From Mantis religiosa (taxonomy: Eukaryota > Arthropoda > Insecta > Mantodea > Mantidae), in contig CM060958.1 of the NCBI GenBank assembly GCA_030765055.1, positions 78,602,469 through 78,666,468 on the forward strand: a stretch of 64,000 bases of DNA. Reading direction: 5' to 3'. Numbering within the stretch: position 1 is the first letter of the stretch; each line of letters begins with the position of its first letter. The notes under the pieces are model-generated. The model was given only the letters and a program-made list of their open reading frames with translations. It did no database searches and was not told the origin of the DNA. Positions 35,640 to 46,239 of the stretch are shown here, in pieces. The translations under genes and the position numbers were made by a program.

Positions 35640-36090
35640 GTAAAAAAGTCAGTGAGCTTCTGCTGGCTCACTTTAGTGTATCGCTTACGAGCAGCACTAT
35701 CTCTCATCCGTTTTAACATTAGAAGTTCAACAGGCAATGTTTCAGCTTGACTCTTGAAATGAGCATAAATTCCTCTTTGTTTGTTGCTGCTTGTTCTTGG
35801 GCCATAATCACAGCTGGTTCATCGACACTGTTGGAATCTGAATACACTTTATTTTAATTTTCAATAACACTACATGATGCAATAATACCTTCCTCTACAA
35901 TCAGTTTATAGCCTCCGTCATTGTCCATTTGCAACCAATTGTCACTGTCTTTTTCACCAACTTCAGATCAGCCATCGATATTTTTTAAAAATGTTGATAA
36001 AGTCTTCTTTCACACTTACTTTTTCTTCTTCATTATTATTTTCCAGCAAGTCACACACCAGGCCACAACTTTTTCCATAACTTAAAGTTT
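35640..36090 (-). pseudogene. Pogo-like transposase C-terminal relic
   Basis: Conceptual minus-strand reading with stops and frameshifts gives NNEEEKVSVKEDFINIFKNI, then DNWLQMDNDGGYKLIVEEGI and then VDEPAVIMAQEQAATNKEEF. The acidic spacer, the WL..D....L..EEI-like motif and the position next to pogo-type TIRs fit the C-terminal tail of pogo/jerky transposases. The DDD catalytic core and CENP-B DNA-binding domain are not present. The call depends more on the TIRs than on the protein. Confidence 0.4.
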
Positions 36091-36305
36091 CTCTTCCAAC
36101 CTGATCCTAAAAAGGTGGAGTGAGTACAATGAATTCTCCCGCTAGTAAGAGAATTCAAGTAATGCAACAATTTATCTTTTATAAAACAAGTCCTCATTTA
36201 TTACGCTAAACAACATAACATTTTCTTTTCAAAACTGATTGGGGCTATCTGTACGTCCGGGTTAAAGAAGATTAACTGTACAATTTACTTTCTGGAGTGT
36301 AGTGT

Positions 36306-36745
36306 AGTACCCAAGTTTCATCCATGGTCTCAAAAATTCACTGCGATTTTGACGGTGAAGCTCCAAATTCTTAACTTTTGATCAGGTGTAAATAAACACG
36401 GCACCCATCTTGCACAAACGTTGTGAAAGCCCAAAACATTACTTAAATATTACATGCATGTTCTTTTGATAAGTTTAGAACCTCTACTATCTCAAAAAAC
36501 TTTAATCTGCGATCTTCCAATATCAAATGATAATTTTTTTCAATGATCTATGGAGTTGTGACTTCCACAGGGCATCCAGAGCGAGGCTCATCATTAGTGC
36601 TCGTATGTCCCATTTTAAATTCTGCAACCCACCTTTTAATCATTGTATGTGAAGGAGTAGTGTCTTTCAATGTACTGTCCAATTCCTCCTTGACTTTTTT
36701 AGGCGGTAAGCCTTTCAAATAGAAGTGCATTTCTAAATCCCACAT
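36306..36745 (-). pseudogene. Mariner transposase relic, N-terminal half
   Basis: Minus strand. It begins MWDLEMHFYLKGLPPKKVKE, then TTPSHTMIKRWVAEFKMGHT (first helix-turn-helix) and DEPRSGCPVEVTTP, the mariner linker. After a stop it continues with LILEDRRLKFFEIVEVLNLS (second helix-turn-helix) and, through a frameshift, CARWVPRLFTPDQK and MDETW (first catalytic Asp block, split). This order is the mariner family (HTH, HTH, WVPH-like, DETW). The rest of the DDD catalytic domain is missing where the sequence meets unrelated DNA near 36300. Confidence 0.85.
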
Positions 36746-36779
36746 TTTCGTGAAATCTCTACACTTGTCTTGCTTAAAA

Positions 36780-37779
36780 TTCTGTCATTCAAAAACTAAA
36801 CAAGCTATTGATCTGTATGTAACTACGGATATAAGCTGGTGTAGGGTTAAACTATATGATGCTATCGGTCAAACTGACCCAGTAGCACCATCTCTATATG
36901 ATGCCCGGGACTTATCTGCCGACCCTCGTAGGAAGGGTAGATGTGTTTACTTCTTCTATCATGGTTATGTATCTGTGATTTGTGTGCGTTTTTTTTTAAA
37001 TTATTAAAGCACAGTTTTATTCCAAGGTAGTAGATATAGCCACATGGTAATGAGAGTATTTTTTATTATTTTGTAGTATAGCTTACAGCAGTTAGAAAGA
37101 ATACAATATAGGGTATCGCAGTATCACGCTTTTCTGTAATCTAAATTTTTAGTTATATCTTTTGCATTGCCCCAGCCTTAACATGGCTTCTATCAGAAGG
37201 GAAGTTACCTTCTTTTTCCTTCCTTCTTTATTTCTTCCACAAAATCAACATAGTGAATTTATTCTCTGCTCTTCAAATAACTGTTGAACTTTCTTTCTTA
37301 ATATTATGTAAGCAATATACTTTTTGTTTAATTTTAATGAATTATTTTTAATTTTTTGTTGAATAATAAACATATGTGTGTATAAATACGAAAAGGCAGA
37401 GAATACTGTGCGTCTGTATCCTTCATATATTATTTTTCTAAGGTTTATTGTGACCAAGATATTTCAACATCACGGTGCTTCTCTTCGTATCTTTTATGTG
37501 TACAATAAGAGAGAGGGGAAGAGGGGGGAGGAGGGAAGCCACAGGTAGACAGGACTTGACCAGGTTAGACTGCTTTACTGCTTTACTCCATATTCGGATG
37601 TCAGACAATATATATATAACTGGGTTCAGCAGCACTGCTGAGTCACAGTTGAGTATTCTAAAGACGAAGATGGTAATCTGTATCTCTTTATCGCATTACA
37701 CAGATATGACTTTAACATTCGGATAATTCGTGTCTCATTAGTTGAATTAGATTTCAAAGTACTATTCTGGTTAATTCAG
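36780..37779. other. No gene recognised
   Basis: AT-rich with a purine-rich patch at 37506-37540. Frames under 90 codons only. Confidence 0.45.
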
Positions 37780-38072
37780 CGAGGTATAGTCCCGCTGCTC
37801 GAACGGTTACCATGGATTTATCTTTGTTAGCAGAAACCTCTCAGATAAAGCACTGATTATTCTTGTAAGAGTGAGGTGGGTACTGACGGGCTTCCCAGTC
37901 GTGTGCTAAGCACCAATGAAAGCATCACTTCAACCACTGGAATTTGCAGAAATCACCAATGACAGATATATGTTCACTCCACGTGGAGTAATCAGTACGT
38001 TATCTGAGAGATATCTATTAACAAAGATAAATCCATGGTAACCGTTCGAACAGCGCCACTATATCTTGGCGG
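37780..38072. mobile_element. Foldback MITE, about 293 bp with about 95-bp arms
   Basis: Inverted arms at about 37780-37876 and 37978-38072. The best block is cgaacggttaccatggattt followed by atctttgtta, present in inverted form at about 38012-38050. The interior is non-coding. Target duplication was not determined. Confidence 0.75.
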
Positions 38073-41000
38073 TAACATATGGGGCTGGCACTAGGAGTCT
38101 CGGTTTTGATTCGTGGCCTATTTAATCATGGGCTTTTTCGTTGTTTTCCCGGCTCATAGGGAAATGCTGCGGTGATCCTTACCTAACACGTATTTTCTAT
38201 CCATAATTTCCTTTCAACTTATTTACATCACACGTTTCAGCCTTAGAGAACCAAGCGATACCGTTGCTGAGGAACGTGGAATTTTCGCTCTTGAAAATTT
38301 TCTCTCTGTAGTTTGGCAGAAGTGCTATACTATCGCCCCGCTCCGAGGAGCTGCCTTGTCGGCCACGGGACGCTTAGGTTGCGGATGGCTTCGGCACGGA
38401 GCAGGCGTTAGGAATGGTGACATGTTGTAATCATTAGGGACGATGCTAGCTCGTGGTGTCCGGCCAACCTGTATCCCCAGAGGTCACAGTGGAAGCAAAA
38501 ATGGCTACTATAGGTCCCTCCTCTATATGGCTAGCGAAACCTTACGATAACCTTCCCGAGCGGAATAGCCGTATCTAGTAGTGAAGAAGCCAAAATCAAA
38601 TAGCCTTATTCCATGGCCAGGATCAGAGAACTATACTGCCTCTCAGTCAGAACGCTTGTTCTTTTGAAAGTAAAATGCGTAACAAAAATTTTAAACATCA
38701 GATCACTAACTTAAACCATACATTTATAACAATGCTGATAAAGAGTGAATCCGCTTCTTGTGAAATAAAACGCAGTAAAACGGCTGTTAGACTTCTTTTC
38801 CAAACGCCAATAAATAAACGCCGATCGCTCATGTCATATGTTTGTCTTCCCAATTGTTGAAATGAATCTGGTACATCACAGCAATAAACCAGTCGATCTT
38901 TCATCTTAAAGAACTTGGTAAAACCTTTGTCTCTATTCCTATAGCAGGGAAATGTACTGTCTGGAGCCAGTATATCTTCTTTCAACTTTCATCTGAGTAA
39001 TAATTTGGTAAGTCGTTCAAATCTTCTTGGTTAAAATACTGTAACTTGTCTTCACCAGTGTGTTAATCTATATTGAAGAAGGGGCGTTTGTTTGTAGATA
39101 AATATATAGCCTGAAGACGTAAACTATGTTACATTATTATTCATCTTTTGCTGCAAAAATAGAGGTACACATACAATCGCAATTAACGAATTTCATAAAA
39201 AACGGCACTTGTTATATGAAAACTGTTATCGTTTTTGAAATTGACGTGTTTGCTTCCATATAAGTATCTAATTTTCATCAAAACCGGGAAAGTGTTGACA
39301 AAGAAGCTGGACAACGGCGAAACAGGCTGGTCGAATTTGTATATCCAGGTATAGATTTACTTAAGTGTTTGAGTTGTATGGTCAGTAAGGGAGGAAGCAA
39401 GTCAAAACAAACCGTGACGTAACCTTGATATGCTGTCATGCTGTGAACTTCACTGTTCACACTTCCAGTTGTTTCAATCGGTAATTTTCATTGCTTACTT
39501 ATCTTGTTTAGATATTTTGTTCACCCAGATGAATAATTTATATATGTAATTAATTTAGGAATAGTAAACACACACTTCGTTTAAAATAGCTTAAGAGGTA
39601 GAGGACCATAAATGAACAGGACTGTGTCTTATACCCAGAGAAGAAGAAATAAACAATTTTAGTCTAATTCATACTTATGTAAGTGTGAAGATATGCAACG
39701 ATGTAAGTATATCTATAGTATCCGCAACAGAAATACCAGTGTGGAATAATATTAATTGACCTAATTTTTTATATTAAGTTTATTCATTATAAACTTTAAT
39801 GGTTGTAGAATTAATATTATGGTGCACTACAATGTTTTTTTTCTTTCTAAAAGATGGACTTTCTCAAAAGAAAATCTACGATTTTCACTTAAAAACCGCC
39901 TGTGTTGCAAGAACCGTAAAATGCAAATATAGTTTGGAATAGAATATCCTAGAAAATGTTTGTCGTCTACTTTTTTCAGCCATCAAAATCCATAGCATGG
40001 CTTCCTTCGGAAGGGAAGGAAAGTCTGCGTTCCTTTGTCGTATATTTATAACACGTAAAAGTACCTCTTGTGTGATCAAAGCCTTTGAGCAAAATTAAGC
40101 GCTATTTCACATTAGTTAAAAAGTACTCATAAACAAAATCCGTTTCAATCCCAGGAAAACTTCGGGTCGTATCTTTGACAGCAGCTTAATGCTAACATAA
40201 AGTTCTCTATTTATATGACATTTCTTTTTTAACTGTTCTGTACATACAAACGCACACATACTGAGTATATCTGGATGTTTTTGTAAAAAAGAATTTGGGG
40301 GGGGGGGCTTTATTGGTATCTAAACTTGACTACTACTTACGTTGGAATCTGGATATCGAACATCTCTTATTAGTAAGTGGTAGAGAAAATTATGACGAAA
40401 CAAAGAAAATAAATTATGCTACAATCACTCTAATATCTTACACACGGCTCTTAACTTTTTCCATGGGTTTGAAGTAAATCTTTTTGTGACACAGGAAAAA
40501 TTGAAAATTTCTTAGTGCAGAGAGCTAAAATTGTGATTTCTGTGACCAAAATGCTGTAGTTTTCATCATAAATAACAGTGAGCTAGCAATTGAGTAGCTA
40601 TGCATACAGCAGTCCGCAATATTTGTGCATTTTAATTTCCAGGTATAATAATGAGAAAACCATATCTTCAGAAGACAAAATAAATACATTAGGAAAGAAC
40701 CAGCTTAATAGAAAAATAGACGATTGATTGGAATATTTTGTAAACTAACATTAACGGGAATAAATAGAAAGTAGGAATGTTGTTTTGTAACGTGTGCCCT
40801 CTGGCACAAGATTGGAGGTGAAGTAATCAGGCGAGGAAAGCGGCCTTCGTGAGCATTATCTTGGCAGTGAAAGTGGGGTCATAATTTGACTGGCTTCATC
40901 ATTCGCCGCACGTCCTTCAAAGGTTGGTAGCAAAGACAAAACACGCTTGGCGGGGAACTTAATAGCCAAAGGTACCTTCTATCAAGGTGCTTGCAGATCT

Positions 41001-41543
41001 GAGCCCCTTTGTATACATCACCGAGCATGGGATAATGGAACCCGCAGCCGGATTTTGGTTCTCAGGAAATTTATCCAGTTTTTAAAGCTTCAGCACGAAT
41101 CATAATCTCTGATTTCTAAGTAAGCAAGTTCAAATTCTTAGGAGGGCGTCGAAAAGTAAAGCTACTGATCGCGGATGGTGTGTATATAAAACGACTTGAC
41201 ATTCTCATACAAAATCTTAATTAGCAAAGCTGTCCAACGATTTTATACGTGATATATAGGTGCCTACTTCTCGTTACTGCCATCTCGCTCTCTGTGGACT
41301 AACTCCTGGATGCATTTAGTCTGGCGCAACTTAGGGAAGTTTTGCTAAAACTGACATATTGAAATTTAATAGAAGTACTAAATATACAGTGACGGGGCGT
41401 GACTTTCAAAGATACAAATAATTTTCATTAAGAGAGGAGAATGACTCAAAAACCTAAGGCTACTCTTCAGTTCTTTTGTACAGTCACACATAGCCCTTCT
41501 TGCATTGCAAGACTGGTCACACTGAAACTATAACCCGACAGTG
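38073..41543. other. No gene recognised in 3.5 kb
   Basis: A GC-richer patch at 38330-38480, a G-run at about 40298-40307, otherwise AT-rich. Minus-strand frames of 95 codons (38698-38985) and 64 codons (39885-40079) carry no recognised motif. A weak reverse tRNA-like patch lies near 38610-38650. Confidence 0.45.
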
Positions 41544-41850
41544 TAGAGGCGTATTGACCTTCAGGTGACCAGCACTTTGATCACTCCTTATCGAGTCTTA
41601 TCTGGTCGTTTAAAAGAGTGAAATGTTAGTAAGTTGACGTACAGTAAGTTACGAAACACAAATAGAGTGATTGGAAGCTGCGTGTGTCTTGACATGTTTT
41701 CTCACGACACATTGCTGTCCAGAAGACATGATTATATCTGAACAGGGTATACATACACTGGACTTGCCATGTATGTGCGATAAGTTGAGGTAAACATCTC
41801 TGTTGCCAATATTTTCCGATACGCCTTCTCGCTTTGCCATGTAGTATATT
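41544..41850 (+). repeat. Unnamed dispersed repeat, copy 1
   Basis: It shares gtattgaccttcaggtgacc, then gtcttatctggtcg and agtaagttgacgtacagtaa and on to gccatgtagtatatt with 44478-44770, in the same orientation. No TIR, tail or coding sequence seen. Confidence 0.75.
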
Positions 41851-42376
41851 GCTGTTTCACCTCGCCACTCAGAGGTTCCAATTTTTCCTACAGCTGTGAA
41901 CTCTGTGAACTCTTAGCCTAACACGGAGAAAGTTTCCAATTCACACACTTCTGCTAATCACTTAAAACTACACCGGAATTTCCTACCACTAAGTACCAAT
42001 CTACGTAAAATACTGTTGGTAATTCTATTGAAATATTCCTTAGAATTGCCACATAAAAACATTTCTTCACACGCTATAGAGACTTCATGTGACAAAATCT
42101 GTCAGCGCTTCCTAAGTCGGAATGCATCCCGAAACCTGTGAAGCAAGCTATTCAAGACTATAAATGCGTAAATACAGAAGTATTCAGTATCGAATGAGCT
42201 CGCGGAACTGCTCACTCGAATCACTGCTCACTTTCCGCAGCGCCGTGGATGTTCACAAATGAATTTTGAAAATGTATACAGAGCAAATGAAATCTTGATA
42301 ATCTCAGAGTGATATCTTTGGATGGAGAACTCTCGCACTTTAACTGACGTTAAATTGTGGCGTTCAGACACAACAA
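41851..42376. other. No gene recognised
   Basis: Moderate GC, no open frame above 60 codons. Confidence 0.45.
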
Positions 42377-42585
42377 CGTCCGCCTCTGATGATAGCGTGT
42401 CTATCCCGACTTCAAATCTCGGACAGGGGAAGTTATCTGGATAAGATCTTTTCCGGGGGTTTCCCTTATACTGAAAGATGAATGTAGGTTTTCTCTGAGC
42501 TCTATGGGCTCACTTGAGCATCATTTCATCCATTTCATTTATCGTCCTATTTGATTTACATTGGAGGACGAAAATTTAAAAAATG
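42377..42585 (+). repeat. SINE-A copy 6
   Basis: Starts gtccgcctctgatgatagcg, with a decayed B box (gacttcaaatctcgg), gttatctggataag, ttggaggacgaaaat and a short A-rich tail. No target duplication found. Confidence 0.85.
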
Positions 42586-42756
42586 CACATAAGACACAGC
42601 ATGGATCCTTTTCTAAACATGCCTCTTTTGAATTCAGTGAACCTAAACCATATTTTGGACATCGAATTTTTTGTTGGGATGCACACGTAGGTACTAGAGA
42701 AATTCAAAATGCACAAGGGGGGTGGGATCCTCCACATCTTTTGGCTGATGAAGTAT

Positions 42757-43242
42757 TGTAACTTTGCAGGTTCGTAGAATTAAAAGTCTTGTTTGCAGAA
42801 GTTTTAAATGCTCTTTATTGCAGTAAACAGTAACTTTGTACACCCCTTGCAGCAGTAAAAAGACGTGACATACACAACAGCAGTATTCAAGGTCGTATCG
42901 TTTTCAGCTACACGTAAACAAACAAAAGATATCACTGTGGTACCCTTCAAATGTCCACTGTCACAATAACCATCACACAAATCACAAAACTACACCACTA
43001 ACAACTGGCTACTCTAACACTTTGGGGGGTATTTATTCCTCCAGTCATTGTTCTAGAATCCAGTCGATTGTTCAATAACAATCACCACGCAGCGAGAGAA
43101 AGATGGAACTATTTAGCTCTGTTTCTTTCTCTCTCTCTCTCGGCAAGCGTCTATTTCTGCGCGCCACTATCTCTCTTTCTTTCCTGCCCACGCGTAGCTC
43201 TTGCTTTGCGGCGGCTCCAACGAAACAATGTGATCGGTGACA
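42757..43242 (-). mobile_element. Solo LTR 4, heat-shock-element LTR family
   Basis: 486 bp, flanked by gtat (42753-42756) and atat (43243-43246). Minus strand: TGTCACCG start, GA-repeat tract (complement of about 43121-43141), perfect ttctagaa (43051-43058), TATA (ggaataaatacc; complement of about 43028-43039), initiator-like ccagttg about 29 bp on, poly-A signal (gcaataaagagc; complement of about 42812-42823), and ..AAAGTTACA end. This is the cleanest reference copy of the family, and it shows the empty site for the insertion in the 33.0-kb copy. Confidence 0.9.
43028..43141 (-). promoter_or_regulatory. LTR promoter: GA tract, heat-shock-type element, TATA
   Basis: In minus-strand order: GA dinucleotide tract, TTCTAGAA palindrome, 11-bp gap, TATA box. 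The GA tract is a candidate GAGA-factor site and the palindrome a candidate heat-shock-factor site, as in insect hsp promoters. Sequence-based inference only. Confidence 0.55.
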
Positions 43243-43246
43243 ATAT

Positions 43247-44364
43247 TTAGACACCAAAATAATTCAGTGGTTATGTTATATGAGTTAAATCCTAGTTAAA
43301 AGTGCGCTTTAATATTTGTGATAGAAGAATGCACCTTTCCTCAGTTAAAATATTCTATGAGATGAAAATGTCGCTCGATATCAGTTGATTTAATGGGAGT
43401 ATATGTGTAGTTGGTAACTTAATATTTGGTGATAATCTAATAGTTGAAGTCTAAGGTGCGTGAAAAAGTGGACGACCTTTACTTTAGAAACAAATCAAAT
43501 TCGATTATTCGAAACGTACTTGGAATGCTGCAGTTGTTTCCTTGGATTTTCTAAATAGTGGCTGTTGTATGCATTTTCCCAGCTTATTTACAGCTTATAA
43601 AATAGAGGAAGCCCTGGGTAATGTAACCTACATCAATTTTTGTGTCTATCGCACATACCAGGAGGAAGGGATGAAGTGACGGAATCGCTGGTGGTTACAG
43701 CTCCAAGGGCTGTCGTGTCCACAGGGAGTAACGTCATTATTCCGCGTCAACTCTAAGGCACGACAGTAAGAGATAATACCTAGAGGACACTTGAAGGATG
43801 AGAAGGAAATGGAAGGAAAAAGAATAGATAAACATGAAATCATCCAGCAATCGCGTATTCATCCAGAGAAAACTACGAAAAACTCATGGTGGGGGTTGGC
43901 AGGAATCGAACCGGGACTTAATATGTTACCGCGGTCTCATTTCACTTGGTAAAAGCTCAGTCAGTTAATAATGAAACTACCGATTTTGTCTTGAATGACT
44001 CGCAATGGCAGACAACCACTCCCATGGCACTACTATACGAATATCATGTTATAATTAGATTGACTTTAAAACTAAGGTGTTTACAGCTGTCGCTTCCTTC
44101 AGTGCTTGGAGTAGAGTTCATTGTTACTTCGCTTTCATCCAGAAGGAATCGCTTCACCTCCAAGTTTAGCCTATCATAGACATCAAAGCATCTTCCCGAC
44201 TTGGTGTAAACACGTGATAACTAGTTTTGGTTTACTGATATGGACACCTCTTATAATCTAATTATAAAACGGACTATGGAGACAGATCGGTCCGCTATTT
44301 ATGCATGGGTTTCGTATTTTTGAACTGAATAAGCGTTTCTGAATTGCATTTTCACACAGATTGC
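43247..44364. other. No gene; reverse tRNA-like patch
   Basis: At about 43893-43950 the minus strand has a good B box (ccggttcgattcctgcc) and a poor A-box region, probably a SINE head fragment. No other feature recognised. Confidence 0.4.
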
Positions 44365-44470
44365 AAAACTGAAATCCGTTTTCGCGCACCACGAATTAAT
44401 TTGTTGCCATTAAAAATTTTATGTTTTGTATATTTTTCATAATGTACGTACTGGAGTATTACTCGACAGA
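44365..44470 (+). repeat. Local direct repeat, copy 1
   Basis: ctgaaatccgttttcgcg through acaatgtacgtact-like text recurs at 44808-44905 in the same orientation, flanking the dispersed repeat at 44478-44770. Confidence 0.7.
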
Positions 44471-44477
44471 GCGTTGA

Positions 44478-44770
44478 GGGTATTGACCTTCAGGTGACCG
44501 GCGCTGTGATCGTCTCTTATCGGGTCTTATCTGGTCGATTAGAAGAGTGAAATATTAGTAAGTTGACGTACAGTAAGTTACGAAACACAAATAGAGCGAT
44601 TGGAACCTGCGTGTTTCTACGGATATTTCTCACGCCTGCCGATGAGTAGAAGACATGATTATATCTGAACAGAGTATACATACACTGTATATGCGATAAG
44701 CTGACGTAAACATCTATGTGTTGCGAATTTTTCCTGATACGATTTCTCATTTTGCCATGTAGTATATTAG
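44478..44770 (+). repeat. Unnamed dispersed repeat, copy 2
   Basis: Collinear with 41544-41850 except for short deletions, and flanked on both sides by the local direct repeat. Confidence 0.75.
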
Positions 44771-44807
44771 TTTAATGCTATGGACACCTTAGCATGATAT
44801 GGACACC

Positions 44808-44905
44808 TGAAATCCGTTTTCGCGTGCCACGTCAGAAATTTTTTTGCAATTCCTGGTTTTGTCTTGCACATTTTTCACAATGTACGTACTATAGTAATAT
44901 TATCG
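44808..44905 (+). repeat. Local direct repeat, copy 2
   Basis: Diverged copy of 44365-44470. Confidence 0.7.
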
Positions 44906-45093
44906 CGTGCTTATCATTTAATAGAAAGGCTCAATAGCTTATAATTTCGACTTTATTACTTAAAATATGAAATACTATGAGTATTATTATGTTTATATTT
45001 TATATTTTATATTTTGTTTATATTTTTAATGTTTATTTAATACCTACTAACTATATCCACCTTAGGGAATGTACAAAAATGTGTTCCTCTGAA

Positions 45094-45792
45094 AATTAAT
45101 AATTCCAAAGATTGGAGGTCCTTCATAGTTCCTTCTCAAAAGGTCTCTTTTGTTTCATAATGGAAACATTCAACTTTCCATTCCTGTCGACTACTCTTTT
45201 ATTTTAAAGGAGACAAATAAAAGTGTTTAGTTTTTGTTACAAAACCTACAGTTAGAAAACCATCTATTGCGGGTGTGTGGAGATTTCCATATTGTTGGAC
45301 TATTACTTGGTCAACAGCCTGGTTTTATAAAATATCCTTGTTTATCATGCAAATGGGATAGCAGAGCTAGGTCAGAACACTGGGAAACGGAACAGTGTTG
45401 CTATTTCTCCATGTAAAACAATTTGTGAAAACTGTTAAAGGCACTGACTGCTTTAAATACCTTTGTGTTACATTTCCTTCACTATACCATGGAAAAATTA
45501 AAGCTGGTGTATTCGTTGGCCCACAAATTCTAAAACTAATGTTAGACAGTCAGTTCAAGAATACTATGAGTAGAGAAGTGAAGGATGCCTGAGATATTTT
45601 CAGAAATGTTGTTTTTAATTTCCTCGGAAATAAATAATATCCAGAAAATGTTAACATAGTGAAAATGATTACAAAGTTTTAAACACATTGGTTGCAACGT
45701 GCCAAAGCACATTTTCTTTATTCCCATCTAAATTATTTCTGTAATACCTTAAGAGATTTTAATAAGGAACGGGGTGAAACATTTCACCAGTG

Positions 45793-45824
<32 letters not shown>

Positions 45825-45910
45825 ATGGAAATGAGGTATGATTGGAAATGGTGTGTTTGTATGATGGATGCTAGAAAGGTATTGCTCTGAACAACATGCG
45901 AGAGGCCAAA
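45094..45910 (+). pseudogene. Relic of a widespread multi-copy insect/cnidarian protein
   Basis: Several frames together give one continuous similarity to uncharacterised multi-copy proteins that I remember from insects and hydra. The order is NNSKDWRSFIVPS; LKRSLLFHNGNIQLSIPVDY then SFILKETNKSV; LRVCGDFHIVGLLLGQQPGF then IKYPCLSCKWDSRARSEHW; VKQFVKTV; KIKAGVFVGPQILKLMLD; AHFLYSHLNYF; RGETFHQ; and, after a 30-bp A-run, MEMRYDWKW. At least four frame changes and several stops make it dead. Such proteins are probably mobile-element encoded, but I do not know the element type or enzymatic role. The A-run at 45793-45822 sits between codons that are normally adjacent. Confidence 0.65.
45793..45822. 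repeat. (A)30 run
   Basis: Homopolymer inside the relic above. It could be expansion of a short A-run or the remnant of a retroposed poly-A tail. Confidence 0.95.
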
Positions 45911-46239
45911 GAGGAGAAAATTTGAAGTGCAATATTGTGGTTAAGTTATGAATGTGCTTATAATTATTATTATAATTAATAATTAATTATTGGCAAATGA
46001 AAAACTATACTTATGGCATAGTTTTCCATACAGAACTTTTGTTGAAATTAATTTTTATTACGCTTCACAAAACTTCAACTTTATTTCTGTTATTTATGTA
46101 TAGTTTGAAAACCTGACGTGAGAAAATAGAGATTATTTTCGAATTCAGCAAAAAGAATCCTTTTAGAATCACCTATCGGATTAAAAAAAAACATTTTGAA
46201 ATGCAGAATAGTGTAATGATAACATACTAACCTACAATG

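Larger units (their letters stand above)
35178..36278 (-). mobile_element. Pogo/Tigger-like DNA transposon with a SINE inside
   Basis: The left end CAGTAAAACCTCGTTTACCC is the type of terminus known for Tigger/pogo elements. The right end (complement of ccgggttaaagaagattaactg) matches it with a few changes, and TA flanks both (35176-35177 and 36279-36280). Total 1101 bp, of which 234 bp is SINE-A plus an 11-bp duplication. The interior holds a decayed minus-strand coding relic. Confidence 0.75.
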
